The notes under the pieces are model-generated. The model ran no database searches. It had not been told where the DNA came from and saw only the letters and a program-made list of their open reading frames with translations. Made by a program: the position numbers and the translations under genes. From positions 1-64,000 of the forward strand of contig NZ_JACYXK010000028.1 in assembly GCF_014842975.1 (NCBI RefSeq): 64,000 nucleotides of DNA. Reading direction: 5' to 3'. Below are positions 53,173-61,861 of this stretch, piece after piece; the first letter of the stretch is position 1, and every line of letters starts with the position of its first letter. Source of the stretch: Rhodanobacter sp. DHB23 (GTDB lineage: Bacteria; Pseudomonadota; Gammaproteobacteria; Xanthomonadales; Rhodanobacteraceae).

Positions 53173-54963
53173 ATGGAACTGATCCGCAACTTCTCCATCA
53201 TCGCCCACATCGACCACGGCAAGTCCACGCTGGCCGACCGCATCATCCAGATCTGCGGTGGCCTTGCCGACCGCGAGATGGAAGCGCAGGTACTGGACAA
53301 CAACCCGATCGAGCGCGAGCGCGGCATCACCATCAAGGCGCAGTCGGTGTCGCTGCCGTACAAGGCGCGCGACGGCAAGACCTACCAGCTCAACTTCATC
53401 GACACCCCCGGCCACGTGGACTTCAGCTACGAGGTAAGCCGTTCGCTGGCCGCTTGCGAAGGCGCGTTGCTGGTGGTTGACGCCGCGCAGGGCGTGGAGG
53501 CGCAGTCCGTCGCCAACTGCTACACCGCGGTGGAGATGGGTCTGGAAGTGGTGCCCGTGCTCAACAAGATTGACCTGCCCACCGCCGACATCGACAAGGT
53601 GAAGGGCGAGATCGAGGCGGTGATCGGCATCGATGCCACCGACGCGGTGGCGATCAGCGCCAAGACCGGCCTCAACGTGGTCGAGGTGCTGGAGGCCATC
53701 GTGGCGCGCATCCCGCCACCGAAGCCGCGCGACACCGACAAGCTGCAGGCGCTGATCATCGACTCGTGGTTCGACAACTACCTCGGCGTGGTGTCGCTGG
53801 TGCGCGTGATGCAGGGCGAGATCAAGCCCGGCGACAAGCTGCTGGTGATGTCCACCGGCCGCGTGCACGAGGTGGACGACGTGGGCGTGTTCACGCCCAA
53901 GCGCAAGAAGCTGGAAAAACTCTCGGCGGGCGAGGTGGGCTGGATCAACGCCTCGATCAAGGACGTGCACGGCGCACCGGTGGGCGACACGCTGACCCAT
54001 GCCGGCAAGCCGGCTGCCGAGCCGCTGCCCGGTTTCCAGACCATGCAGCCGCGCGTGTTCGCCGGCCTGTTCCCGGTGTCCGCCGACGACTTCCCGGCGA
54101 TGCGCGAGGCGCTGGACAAGCTGCGCCTCAACGACGCCGCGCTGTTCTTCGAGCCGGAATCCTCCGAGGCGATGGGCTTCGGCTTCCGCTGCGGCTTCCT
54201 CGGCATGCTGCACATGGAGATCGTGCAGGAGCGCCTGGAACGCGAGTACGACCTCAACCTCATCACCACCGCGCCCACCGTGGTGTACGAGGTGCTGAGG
54301 ACCGACGGCACGGTGCTGGCGCTGGACAACCCGGCCAAGCTGCCGCCGGTGCCGCAGATCGACGAGATCCGCGAGCCGATCATCGTGGCCAGCATCCTCA
54401 CTCCGGAGGCCTACATCGGCAACATCGTCACGCTGTGCCAGGAGAAGCGCGGCGTGCAGCGCTCGATCCAGTACCTCGCCACCCAGGTGCAGATCACCTA
54501 CGAGCTGCCGCTGGCCGAGGTGGTGCTGGACTTCTTCGACCGCCTGAAGTCGGTGTCGCGCGGCTACGCCTCGATGGACTACCACTTCGAGCGCTTCGAC
54601 GCCGGCCCGTTCGTGCGTGTCGACGTGCTGATCAACGGCGACCGCGTGGATGCGCTGTCGCTGATCGTGCATCGCACGCATGCGGACCGCCGCGGCCGCG
54701 AGCTGGTGGAGCGCATGAAGGACCTGATCCCGCGCCAGCAGTTCGACGTGGCGATCCAGGCGGCGATCGGCGCGCAGATCATCGCGCGCTCCACGGTCAA
54801 GGCGCTGCGCAAGAACGTGCTGGCCAAGTGCTACGGCGGCGACGTCAGCCGCAAGAAGAAACTCCTGGAAAAGCAGAAAGAAGGCAAGAAGCGCATGAAA
54901 CAGGTCGGTCGGGTGGAGATTCCGCAGGAAGCCTTCCTCGCCGTGCTGCGGACAGACAAATAA
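53173..54963 (+). CDS. lepA: Elongation factor 4 (LepA)
   Basis: LepA is a ribosome-associated GTPase implicated in translation initiation and ribosome biogenesis. The 596-aa product has G1 AHIDHGKST (11-19), IERERGITI (switch region), DTPGHVDF (G3) and NKIDLP (G4), then EF-G-like domains and the LepA-specific C-terminus [20 protein letters not shown]. The ATG at 53173 is the family start ([17 protein letters not shown]). A repeat (R3) separates it from lepB. Confidence 0.97.
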   Translation: MELIRNFSIIAHIDHGKSTLADRIIQICGGLADREMEAQVLDNNPIERERGITIKAQSVSLPYKARDGKTYQLNFIDTPGHVDFSYEVSRSLAACEGALLVVDAAQGVEAQSVANCYTAVEMGLEVVPVLNKIDLPTADIDKVKGEIEAVIGIDATDAVAISAKTGLNVVEVLEAIVARIPPPKPRDTDKLQALIIDSWFDNYLGVVSLVRVMQGEIKPGDKLLVMSTGRVHEVDDVGVFTPKRKKLEKLSAGEVGWINASIKDVHGAPVGDTLTHAGKPAAEPLPGFQTMQPRVFAGLFPVSADDFPAMREALDKLRLNDAALFFEPESSEAMGFGFRCGFLGMLHMEIVQERLEREYDLNLITTAPTVVYEVLRTDGTVLALDNPAKLPPVPQIDEIREPIIVASILTPEAYIGNIVTLCQEKRGVQRSIQYLATQVQITYELPLAEVVLDFFDRLKSVSRGYASMDYHFERFDAGPFVRVDVLINGDRVDALSLIVHRTHADRRGRELVERMKDLIPRQQFDVAIQAAIGAQIIARSTVKALRKNVLAKCYGGDVSRKKKLLEKQKEGKKRMKQVGRVEIPQEAFLAVLRTDK

Positions 54964-54965
54964 AG

Positions 54966-55053
54966 GCCGGGATGGGGGAGACGGGATTCGGGATTCGGAA
55001 AAGCGACGAGCTCGCCCTCCGAATCCCGAATCCCGAATCCCGAATCCCGGCTC
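54966..55053. repeat. GGGATTC-unit inverted repeat R3, copy 1
   Basis: The left arm contains ACGGGATTCGGGATTCGG (54981-54998); the right arm has the complement with four CCGAATC-type units (55019-55052). The 7-bp unit is repeated more often on the right, giving a hairpin with slippage potential. It fills the lepA-lepB gap up to the lepB ribosome-binding site. Confidence 0.85.
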
Positions 55054-55067
55054 CGTAAGGAGCCCCC

Positions 55068-56018
55068 ATGGAATTCGACTTTTCCGCCATCCTGCTGGCC
55101 CTCACCGTGCTGTTCGGCGTGGTGTGGGGACTGGATCGGCTGTTTTTCTACAAGAAGCGCAAGGCACGGCTGGACGCGGCGGGCAATGAATACGTCGATC
55201 CGGTGGCGGTGGACTGGGCACGCTCGCTGTTCCCGGTGGTGCTGGTGGTGCTGGTGCTGCGTTCCTTCGTGGCCGAGCCGTTCCGCATCCCCTCCGGCTC
55301 GATGATGCCGACGCTGGACGTGGGCGATTTCATCCTGGTCAACAAGTTCGCCTACGGCCTGCGCCTGCCGGCGTTCAACACCAAGTTCCTCGACCTCGGC
55401 GAGCCGAAGCGCGGCGACGTGGTGGTGTTCCGCTTCCCGGGTTACCTGTGCCGCCGGCCGGATGGAACGCTGACCCGCGTCGGGGGCGACGAAGGCAATG
55501 GTTCGCCGGCGACCGGCCCGGAGCAGAGCTGCCCGGGCACGATGCTGCCGGTGCAGAACCAGAACTGGATCAAGCGCGTGATCGGCCTGCCCGGCGACAC
55601 GATCGAGGCCCAGGGCTCCGACCTGCTGATCAACGGGAAGCCGGTGCAGGCCGACGAGATCGGGCCCTTCGTGGGCAACCCGCAGCGCGACGAGGACCGC
55701 GTGATGCTGGACATGGGCGCCACGATCTGGACCGAGCACCTGGTGCGCGAGGACGGCAAGGTGGTCAACCACACCATCGCGCGCATGCCGGCCTACACCA
55801 CGCCCAACTCGATCCCGAACGCGGTGGTGCCGTCCAGGGTGCCGCCGGGTTGCTACCTGGTGATGGGCGACAACCGCAACAACAGCACCGACAGCCGCTG
55901 GTGGGGCTGCCTGCCGGAGCAGAACCTGGCGGGCAAGGCCTTCATGATCTGGATGAGCTGGAAGGGCTGGGGTACCGGCGGCGTGGACTTCCATCGCATC
56001 GGCACGATCATCCATTGA
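55068..56018 (+). CDS. lepB: Signal peptidase I
   Basis: LepB cleaves signal peptides of secreted proteins at the outer face of the inner membrane. The 316-aa product has two N-terminal transmembrane segments (about 5-24 and 52-68), catalytic Ser78 in RIPSGSMMPTL and general-base Lys169 in NWIKRVIGLPGD, plus the box E motif GDNRNNSTDSR. AAGGAG precedes the ATG. lepA-lepB-DUF4845-rnc-era-recO order is conserved. Confidence 0.97.
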   Translation: MEFDFSAILLALTVLFGVVWGLDRLFFYKKRKARLDAAGNEYVDPVAVDWARSLFPVVLVVLVLRSFVAEPFRIPSGSMMPTLDVGDFILVNKFAYGLRLPAFNTKFLDLGEPKRGDVVVFRFPGYLCRRPDGTLTRVGGDEGNGSPATGPEQSCPGTMLPVQNQNWIKRVIGLPGDTIEAQGSDLLINGKPVQADEIGPFVGNPQRDEDRVMLDMGATIWTEHLVREDGKVVNHTIARMPAYTTPNSIPNAVVPSRVPPGCYLVMGDNRNNSTDSRWWGCLPEQNLAGKAFMIWMSWKGWGTGGVDFHRIGTIIH

Positions 56019-56141
56019 TGTGATGCGGCCGCCAGCGCATGCCGCGCGGCCGCTGGCATAATCGGCACGGGCGGTCGCATGGGGTGTGCGGCCGTCGCAC
56101 GCATCCACAACCGGCCGGAACGGCCGCATGGCGAGGGGACT

Positions 56142-56525
56142 ATGAAAACGAAACAGTCGGGCGTGACCCTGATCGGGTTCCTGGTGATCCTGCTGGTGGT
56201 GGGCTTCTTCGGCTTCATGGCGATGAAGCTGGTGCCGGCCTACAGCGAATACATGGGCGTGGCGAAGGCCGTGAACGGTGTCGCCAGCGAAGGCGTCAGC
56301 GGCAAGTCGCTGGACGAGATCCGCCGCAACCTGATGTACAAGTTCAGCATGCAGTACGTCGACGACAAGACCATCGCGCCCACCGATATCACGATCAGCC
56401 GCAACGCCGGCGGTACCAACACGCTGAACGTGACCTACGACAAGGACGTCCCGTTCATGTACAACATCGACTTCCTGCTGCACTTCCAGAAGAGCGCGCA
56501 GTTGCAGGGCAACGTGAACGAGTGA
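56142..56525 (+). CDS. DUF4845 membrane-anchored small protein
   Basis: The 127-aa product matches DUF4845: a pilin-like N-terminal hydrophobic stretch (about 8-28, GVTLIGFLVILLVVGFFG) followed by a soluble domain with LVPAYSEYMGVAKAVNGVAS and YNIDFLLHFQK. The family lies between lepB and rnc in many Gammaproteobacteria; function unknown. The start follows GAGGGG. rnc begins 10 bp after the stop. Confidence 0.88.
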   Translation: MKTKQSGVTLIGFLVILLVVGFFGFMAMKLVPAYSEYMGVAKAVNGVASEGVSGKSLDEIRRNLMYKFSMQYVDDKTIAPTDITISRNAGGTNTLNVTYDKDVPFMYNIDFLLHFQKSAQLQGNVNE

Positions 56526-56535
56526 GCCGCGACGC

Positions 56536-57195
56536 TTGGCACTGAACTACCGTTTCCGCGATCCCTCGCTCGCCGCGCTGGCGCTGACCCATCGCAGCGT
56601 CGGCAAGCCGAACAACGAGCGCATGGAATTCCTCGGCGATGCGCTGCTGGGCGCCTTCGTCGCCGAGATGCTGTACGAGGCGCATCCCAAGGCCAGCGAA
56701 GGCGAGCTGTCGCGCCTGCGCGCGCAACTGGTCAACGGCCAGGCGTTGGCGGAGATCGCGCGCGAACTCGAGCTGGGCGATGCCCTGAAGCTCGGCCCCG
56801 GCGAGCTGAAGAGCGGCGGTTTCCGTCGCGACTCCATCCTTGCCGACGCGTTCGAGGCTTCGCTGGCGGCGGTTTTCCTCGACGGCGGCCTCGATGCCTG
56901 CCGGCAGGTGGTGCGCGGGCTGTTCGGCGGGCGCATCGTCGCGTTGCCGCGATCCTCCAAGGATGCCAAGACCCGCCTGCAGGAATGGCTGCAGGGCCAT
57001 GGCCATGCCTTGCCGCAGTACGAGCTGATCGACAGCCACGGCGAGGACCACGCCAAGATCTTCGACGTGCGCTGCACGGTGAGCGAACCGCAGCCGCACA
57101 GCGCCGAGGCCAGCGGCTCCAGTCGGCGCCAGGCCGAGCAGGATGCCGCGGAGATCGTGCTGGCCCGGCTGGCCGCGCAGGCGCGCGACGCCTGA
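56536..57195 (+). CDS. rnc: Ribonuclease III
   Basis: RNase III cuts double-stranded RNA in rRNA processing and mRNA regulation. The 219-aa product has the signature [12 protein letters not shown] (29-40, catalytic Glu/Asp) and a C-terminal dsRNA-binding domain (about 146-214, [13 protein letters not shown]). The start is TTG at 56536: an in-frame stop lies at 56515-56517, no ATG or GTG occurs between, and the next ATG (in RMEFLG) would remove the catalytic signature. The ribosome-binding site is weak, which could lower expression. Confidence 0.95.
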   Translation: MALNYRFRDPSLAALALTHRSVGKPNNERMEFLGDALLGAFVAEMLYEAHPKASEGELSRLRAQLVNGQALAEIARELELGDALKLGPGELKSGGFRRDSILADAFEASLAAVFLDGGLDACRQVVRGLFGGRIVALPRSSKDAKTRLQEWLQGHGHALPQYELIDSHGEDHAKIFDVRCTVSEPQPHSAEASGSSRRQAEQDAAEIVLARLAAQARDA

Positions 57196-57272
57196 ACTGC
57201 CCGGCGCATGCCGCGTCGGCTGCCGTCGGGCGCACTACAATGCCCCGCATTCCCCAGAGCATTCGCCATCCC

Positions 57273-58208
57273 ATGGACCACTCCCTCGAATCCGGCGCCG
57301 ACGGCGCGCTGCCGCACGACGACTACCGCTGCGGCCTGGTCGCGCTGGCCGGCCGCCCGAACGTGGGCAAGTCGACCTTGCTCAACGCGTTGATCGGTTT
57401 CCGCCTCTCGATCGTCAGCCCGCGCCCGCAGACCACGCGCCACCGCATCCTCGGCATCGCCAGCAGCGAGGCGGGGCAGATCCTGTACGTCGATACGCCG
57501 GGCCTGCATCGTGGCGCCAAGCGCGCGATGAACCGCAGCCTCAACCGGGCCGCGCGCGCGGCGATCAGCGACGTCGATCTGGTGGTGCAGGTGATCGAGG
57601 CGGGCCGCTGGACCGACGAGGACGAGGCCTTGTACGCCGCGCTCACCGAACAGAAGGTGCCGCGCTTCCTGGTCATCAACAAGGTGGACCTCAGCAAGGA
57701 CAAGGGGGCGCTGCTGCCGTTCGTGGCCATGCTGAGCGAGAAGCACGCCTATGACGAGATCCACTACGTCAGCGCGCTGAAGAAGAAGGGTCTGGCCGAG
57801 CTGGAGCGTGCCATCCTCGCCCGCCTGCCGGTGAGCGCGCCGGTGTATGGCGAAGACGAGGTCACCGACCGCAGCGAGCGTTTCCTCGCCGCCGAGATGG
57901 TGCGCGAACAATTGATGCTGCGCCTCGACCAGGAACTGCCCTACGCCACCACGGTCGAGATCGAGCAATTCAACGATCGTCCCGACGGTGTCGCCGAAAT
58001 CCATGCGGTGATCTGGGTGGAGCGCGACGGCCAGAAGGCCATCGTGATCGGCCAGGGCGGCGCCCAGCTCAAGGCCATCGGCACGGCGGCGCGTCGCCAC
58101 ATGGAGCGCCTGTTCGAGCGCAAGGTCTTCCTCAAGCTGTGGGTGAAGGTGCGCGAAGGCTGGGTGGACGACGAGGCCATGCTGAAGAAGTTCGGTTACA
58201 CCGATTGA
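57273..58208 (+). CDS. era: GTPase Era
   Basis: Era binds 16S rRNA and helps mature the 30S subunit. The 311-aa product has G1 GRPNVGKST (27-35), DTPGLH (G3), NKVDLS (G4) and a C-terminal KH domain (about 220-300: [37 protein letters not shown]). ATG at 57273 is used; another ATG at 57240 would add 11 residues. Repeat R3 follows the stop. Confidence 0.96.
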   Translation: MDHSLESGADGALPHDDYRCGLVALAGRPNVGKSTLLNALIGFRLSIVSPRPQTTRHRILGIASSEAGQILYVDTPGLHRGAKRAMNRSLNRAARAAISDVDLVVQVIEAGRWTDEDEALYAALTEQKVPRFLVINKVDLSKDKGALLPFVAMLSEKHAYDEIHYVSALKKKGLAELERAILARLPVSAPVYGEDEVTDRSERFLAAEMVREQLMLRLDQELPYATTVEIEQFNDRPDGVAEIHAVIWVERDGQKAIVIGQGGAQLKAIGTAARRHMERLFERKVFLKLWVKVREGWVDDEAMLKKFGYTD

Positions 58209-58300
58209 GAGCCGGGATTCGGGATTGGGGATTCGGTAAAGCAGGACCTCGCGACACCCTGGCTCTTCCGAATCCCCAATCCCGTATCCCGAATCCCGGC
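58207..58300. repeat. GGGATTC-unit inverted repeat R3, copy 2
   Basis: The left arm (58210-58236) contains GCCGGGATTCGGGATTGGGG and the right arm (58266-58300) the complement, ending AATCCCGGC. The element fills the gap between era and recO. The unit is the same as in copy 1, with a GGGGATT variant unit in place. Confidence 0.85.
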
Positions 58301-58308
58301 TTTTACCC

Positions 58309-59019
58309 ATGCGCCTCGACCAGCAACCTGCCTACGTGCTGCACGCGCGGCCCTACCGCGAGACGTCGCTGCTGCTCGAATGCCTGACCCGCGACCACGG
58401 CCGGCTGGGCGTGGTCGCGCGCGGGGTGCGCGGCGAACGCGCGCGCCTGCGCCGCGCGCAACTGGAACCGTTCCAGGCGCTGGCGCTGGACCTGCTGTTG
58501 CGCGGCGAACTGGCCACGCTGGCCGGTGCCGAAGTGGTGGGCATGCCATTGCGGCTGGCTGGCGAGCACGGCCTTGCCGGGCTCTACCTCAACGAACTGG
58601 TGGTGCGGCTCACCGCAAGGCAGGACGCGCAGCCGGTGTTGTTCGATGCCTACGCGCGGACGCTGGCGCGGCTGGCCGCTAGCGAACCGGTGGCCTGGAC
58701 GCTGCGCCGTTTCGAGCGCGACCTGCTGGAAGCCATCGGCTACGGACTGCAACTGCGGCAGGAGGCCGATGGCGACGGACTGCTGCAGGCGCAGGCGCAT
58801 TACCGCTACGACGTGGAGCAGGGTGCGCTGCGTTGCACCGCCGGCGCGCCGCATGCCGTGCGCGGCGCCGACCTGCTGGCGCTGGCCGACGACCGCATGC
58901 CCGATCGCACGGGCATGGCGGCCCTGCGCCAGCTGATGCGCGAGGTGATCCGCTACCACCTCGGCGGCGGCGAATTGCGGGCCTGGCGGGTGCTGGCGGG
59001 CGTGCAGCCGCAGCGTTGA
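58309..59019 (+). CDS. recO: DNA repair protein RecO
   Basis: RecO, with RecR, loads RecA onto SSB-coated DNA in gap repair. The 236-aa product has the N-terminal OB-fold (AYVLHARPYRETSLLLECLT; GVVARGVRGER) and a helical C-terminal region with LYLNELVVRLTAR and RFERDLLEAIGYGL. It ends the conserved rnc-era-recO set. The convergent receiver-Hpt gene ends 8 bp beyond its stop. Confidence 0.94.
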   Translation: MRLDQQPAYVLHARPYRETSLLLECLTRDHGRLGVVARGVRGERARLRRAQLEPFQALALDLLLRGELATLAGAEVVGMPLRLAGEHGLAGLYLNELVVRLTARQDAQPVLFDAYARTLARLAASEPVAWTLRRFERDLLEAIGYGLQLRQEADGDGLLQAQAHYRYDVEQGALRCTAGAPHAVRGADLLALADDRMPDRTGMAALRQLMREVIRYHLGGGELRAWRVLAGVQPQR

Positions 59020-59027
59020 AGGAACGC

Positions 59028-59732
59028 TCAGGTGCCCAACGCCTGCAGCGTGGCCTGCAGGGTGGCCTGGAACTGCGCGATAGCCGGCAGGGCGGTGCGA
59101 GGAGCTTCGCGAAGTTGCTGCTGCAGGCGTTCCGCCTCGGCCGCCAGCGCGGGTGCGCCGCAGAAGCCGCAGGCCGAGCGCAACCGATGCAGCCGGTCGT
59201 CGAGCGCCGCGTCATCGCGGCCCGGCTGGCACAACTCCCGGAGCAACTGGGTCAGTTCGTCGCGCAGCAGGCCGCGCAGCGCCCGCAGGGTGGCGGCATC
59301 GCCGCTGGCGCGCAGCGCCGCCTCGTCGTCCAGCACGGGAATGGCACCGGGCAGCAGGGCCAGCAGGCGCTGCAGCTCGGCGATGCCGCAAGGCTTGCGC
59401 AACACGCCGCGGAAGCCGATCGCCAGCAGCTCGCGTTGCTCGCCGGCATCCAGCTCGGCGGAACTGGCGATGGCCAGGCTGCCGGCGGAAGCGCCGCCAT
59501 CGGCCTGCAGCGCAGCCAGCACCTCGCGTGCGCCGGCGCCCGGCATGCGGCAATCCAGCAGGAGCAGGTCGAAGGCCTGGCCGCGGGCCAGTTGCAGGGC
59601 CTGCATGCCGTCGGCGCATTCGCAGGTCGCGGCTCCCAGCGAATGCAGGCCGTCGCACAGGAAGCGGCGGCTGGGCGCATCGTCGTCGGCCACCAGCACG
59701 CGCGGCGGGGGATCGGCGGGTTGGGCCGGCAT
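59028..59732 (-). CDS. Receiver-Hpt two-domain signalling protein
   Basis: The 234-aa product has an N-terminal receiver domain (about 10-125) with acidic pocket Asp16-Asp18, phosphoacceptor Asp60 (LLLLDCRMPG), and conserved Lys113, and a C-terminal Hpt-like four-helix region whose His182 sits in LHRLRSACGFCGA, matching the Hpt site consensus. A receiver joined to an Hpt without kinase or output domain suggests a phosphorelay intermediate. No sensor kinase is nearby. It lies between recO and the exported AsmA/YdbH-like gene. Confidence 0.85.
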   Translation of the reverse strand: MPAQPADPPPRVLVADDDAPSRRFLCDGLHSLGAATCECADGMQALQLARGQAFDLLLLDCRMPGAGAREVLAALQADGGASAGSLAIASSAELDAGEQRELLAIGFRGVLRKPCGIAELQRLLALLPGAIPVLDDEAALRASGDAATLRALRGLLRDELTQLLRELCQPGRDDAALDDRLHRLRSACGFCGAPALAAEAERLQQQLREAPRTALPAIAQFQATLQATLQALGT

Positions 59733-59776
59733 GGCCGCCTCCTAGGTTCAGCAGTTGTTTGGCAGAATGGACGGAC

Positions 59777-61804
59777 ATGCGTGCGACTTCAAGCCACCTG
59801 CTGTTGTGCTTCTTCCTGCTGCTCGGCCTCGGCCTCGGCCTGCCGCCGACGGCACGTGCCGATGTCACGGTCAGCGCGAAGCAGGTCGACCTGCCGGGCC
59901 TGCAACTGCAGGACGTGGACGCGCAACTCGCCGAGGATCCGGCCGGTGGCCTGCATCTGCAGTTGCAGGCCGGCCAGGCGGACGTCGCCGCGATGGGCTG
60001 GCGCCACGTGGGCCTGCACCTGGACGGCCGCCTGCAGCGTGATGCGCAGTTGCGCTGGGTGTTCGACGGCCGCGTGCAATTGCGCGGTGCGCCCGGTGGC
60101 GCGCTGGCCGACGCGCAGGTGACCTGGGTGGTGAATCCCGGCGCCGACACCATGCAGGTCGAGCTGCGGCAGGACAAGGCGCAAGCCAGTGCATGGCTGC
60201 CGCTGGATCAACCCAGCCACGCCCAGGTCAGCCTGCGCCAGCTGCCGACGGGCTGGCTGCAGGGGCTGTTGGGACGCGCGGGGTCCGCGCGACTCACCGG
60301 GGGCCGCGTGGACGCCGACCTCGCGCTGGACGTGGGCGACACGGGCATGCAGTCGTCCGGCCGGTTCACGCTGGCTGGCGTGGGTTTCGACACGCCCGGC
60401 GGCACCATGGCGGGGCAGGGCGTGGCCGGCAAGGGCCGCTTCGGTTTCGACAGCGACGGGGACGGCGGCCGGCTCAGCGTGCAGGGCAACCTGGAGGGCG
60501 GCGAGCTGCTGCTGGGATCGCTCTACGCGAAGCTGCCCGCGCACCCGGTGCAACTGGAAGTGGACGTGCATGCTCGGCAAGGCGCGGTCGAACTGCAGAA
60601 GCTGCACGTCGACGACGCCGACGCGCTGCGCTTCGACGGCGCGATCGCGTTCGATGCCAAGGGCACGCTGCAGAAGCTGCAACTGGATCGCTTCCGGGCG
60701 AATTTCCCGCTGGTCAGCCAGCGCTACGGCCAGGCCTGGCTGGCCGCGCTGGGCCTGCGCGACGCGCGTATCGCCGGGCGCGTCAACGGCAGCGTCGACT
60801 GGCGCAACGACGGCCTGCATGCCTTCGCGTTCGACACCGACGGACTCGATCTTTCCGATGGCGGCGGGCGTTTCGCGGTGAACGGCCTGCGCGGCGGCCT
60901 GGACTGGTCGGCGCGTAGCGACCGCCCGGCCACCACCCTGGCCTGGCAAGGACTGCAGTTCTACCGGATACCGGTGGCTGCCGCGACATCGCGCTGGCAG
61001 GACCGCGGCGGCAGCCTTTCCCTGTCGCAGCCGTTCGCGGTGGCGGTGCTGAAGGGCGAGTTGCGGCTGGCCAGCCTGGACTGGCGACCAGCGGCGGCGC
61101 AGGGCCAGCGCCTCACCGCCGACCTCGTCGTCACCGGCGTGGACATGGCCAGCTTCAGCCGTGCGCTGGACTGGCCGGCCATCCCCGGCACGCTGAGCGG
61201 CGCGGTTCCGTCGCTGCGCTGGGCCGGCGACCGCCTCGAACTGGACGGCGGCTTCGCGGCGAACGTGTTCGGCGGTACCGTGACGGCCACCCGGCTTTCG
61301 CTGCAGCAACCGTTCGGCGACGCGCCGGTGCTGGCCGGCGATTTCAAGCTGGACCAACTCGACCTGGCGGCGTTCACCGGCGTTTTCGACATCGGCGGCA
61401 TGACCGGCCGACTGCATGGCGTCGTCGACGACCTGCGCCTGCTGGACTGGAGTCCCGTCGCCTTCAGGGCGTCGTTGCTGGCCGATGACGGCGGACGCAT
61501 CAGCCAGCGCGCGGTGAACAACCTCGTGCTGCTGAGCGGGGGCGGCGTGGCCAGCGGCCTGCAGGGCGCGATGCTGAAGCTGTTCAAGAACTTCAGCTAC
61601 AAACGCGCCGGCCTGGCCTGCACGCTGCAGGACGGGGTTTGCCTGATGGGTGGCCTGGCCACCGAAGAAGACGGCTACACCATCGTCGAGGGCAGCGGCC
61701 TGCCGCGCCTGCAGGTGCTCGGCCATCAGGGCAAGGTCGATTGGCCCACGTTGCAGCGGCGCCTGCGCGAGGCCGCTGGCGGCCATGCGCCGACGGCTCA
61801 TTGA
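59777..61804 (+). CDS. Large exported protein, AsmA/YdbH-like repeat type
   Basis: The 675-aa product has a signal peptide (about 1-28, ending TARAD) and a long beta-strand-rich body with recurring patterns like LQLQAGQADVAAMGWRHVGL and LTGGRVDADLALDVGD. The latter half contains IPGTLSGAVPSLRWAGDRLE and MTGRLHGVVDDLRLLDW, resembling the repeats of YdbH/AsmA-type intermembrane bridge proteins. It may be involved in lipid transfer or envelope integrity; this is inferred from pattern. The C-terminal domain (VVDDLRLLDW to the end) is well structured. Confidence 0.65.
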   Translation: MRATSSHLLLCFFLLLGLGLGLPPTARADVTVSAKQVDLPGLQLQDVDAQLAEDPAGGLHLQLQAGQADVAAMGWRHVGLHLDGRLQRDAQLRWVFDGRVQLRGAPGGALADAQVTWVVNPGADTMQVELRQDKAQASAWLPLDQPSHAQVSLRQLPTGWLQGLLGRAGSARLTGGRVDADLALDVGDTGMQSSGRFTLAGVGFDTPGGTMAGQGVAGKGRFGFDSDGDGGRLSVQGNLEGGELLLGSLYAKLPAHPVQLEVDVHARQGAVELQKLHVDDADALRFDGAIAFDAKGTLQKLQLDRFRANFPLVSQRYGQAWLAALGLRDARIAGRVNGSVDWRNDGLHAFAFDTDGLDLSDGGGRFAVNGLRGGLDWSARSDRPATTLAWQGLQFYRIPVAAATSRWQDRGGSLSLSQPFAVAVLKGELRLASLDWRPAAAQGQRLTADLVVTGVDMASFSRALDWPAIPGTLSGAVPSLRWAGDRLELDGGFAANVFGGTVTATRLSLQQPFGDAPVLAGDFKLDQLDLAAFTGVFDIGGMTGRLHGVVDDLRLLDWSPVAFRASLLADDGGRISQRAVNNLVLLSGGGVASGLQGAMLKLFKNFSYKRAGLACTLQDGVCLMGGLATEEDGYTIVEGSGLPRLQVLGHQGKVDWPTLQRRLREAAGGHAPTAH

Positions 61805-61861
61805 CCCGCCGAATCGGCGATAATGTCCGGTCTGCTCCTGCCGTGTTGAAGCCCCGCAGAC

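Noticed and set aside
54966-55053. Considered as a CRISPR-like or tandem array because of repeated short units
   Set aside because: Units are 7 bp and contiguous with no spacers, arranged as a palindrome; it is an intergenic hairpin repeat. No CRISPR array or cas gene is visible in the window.
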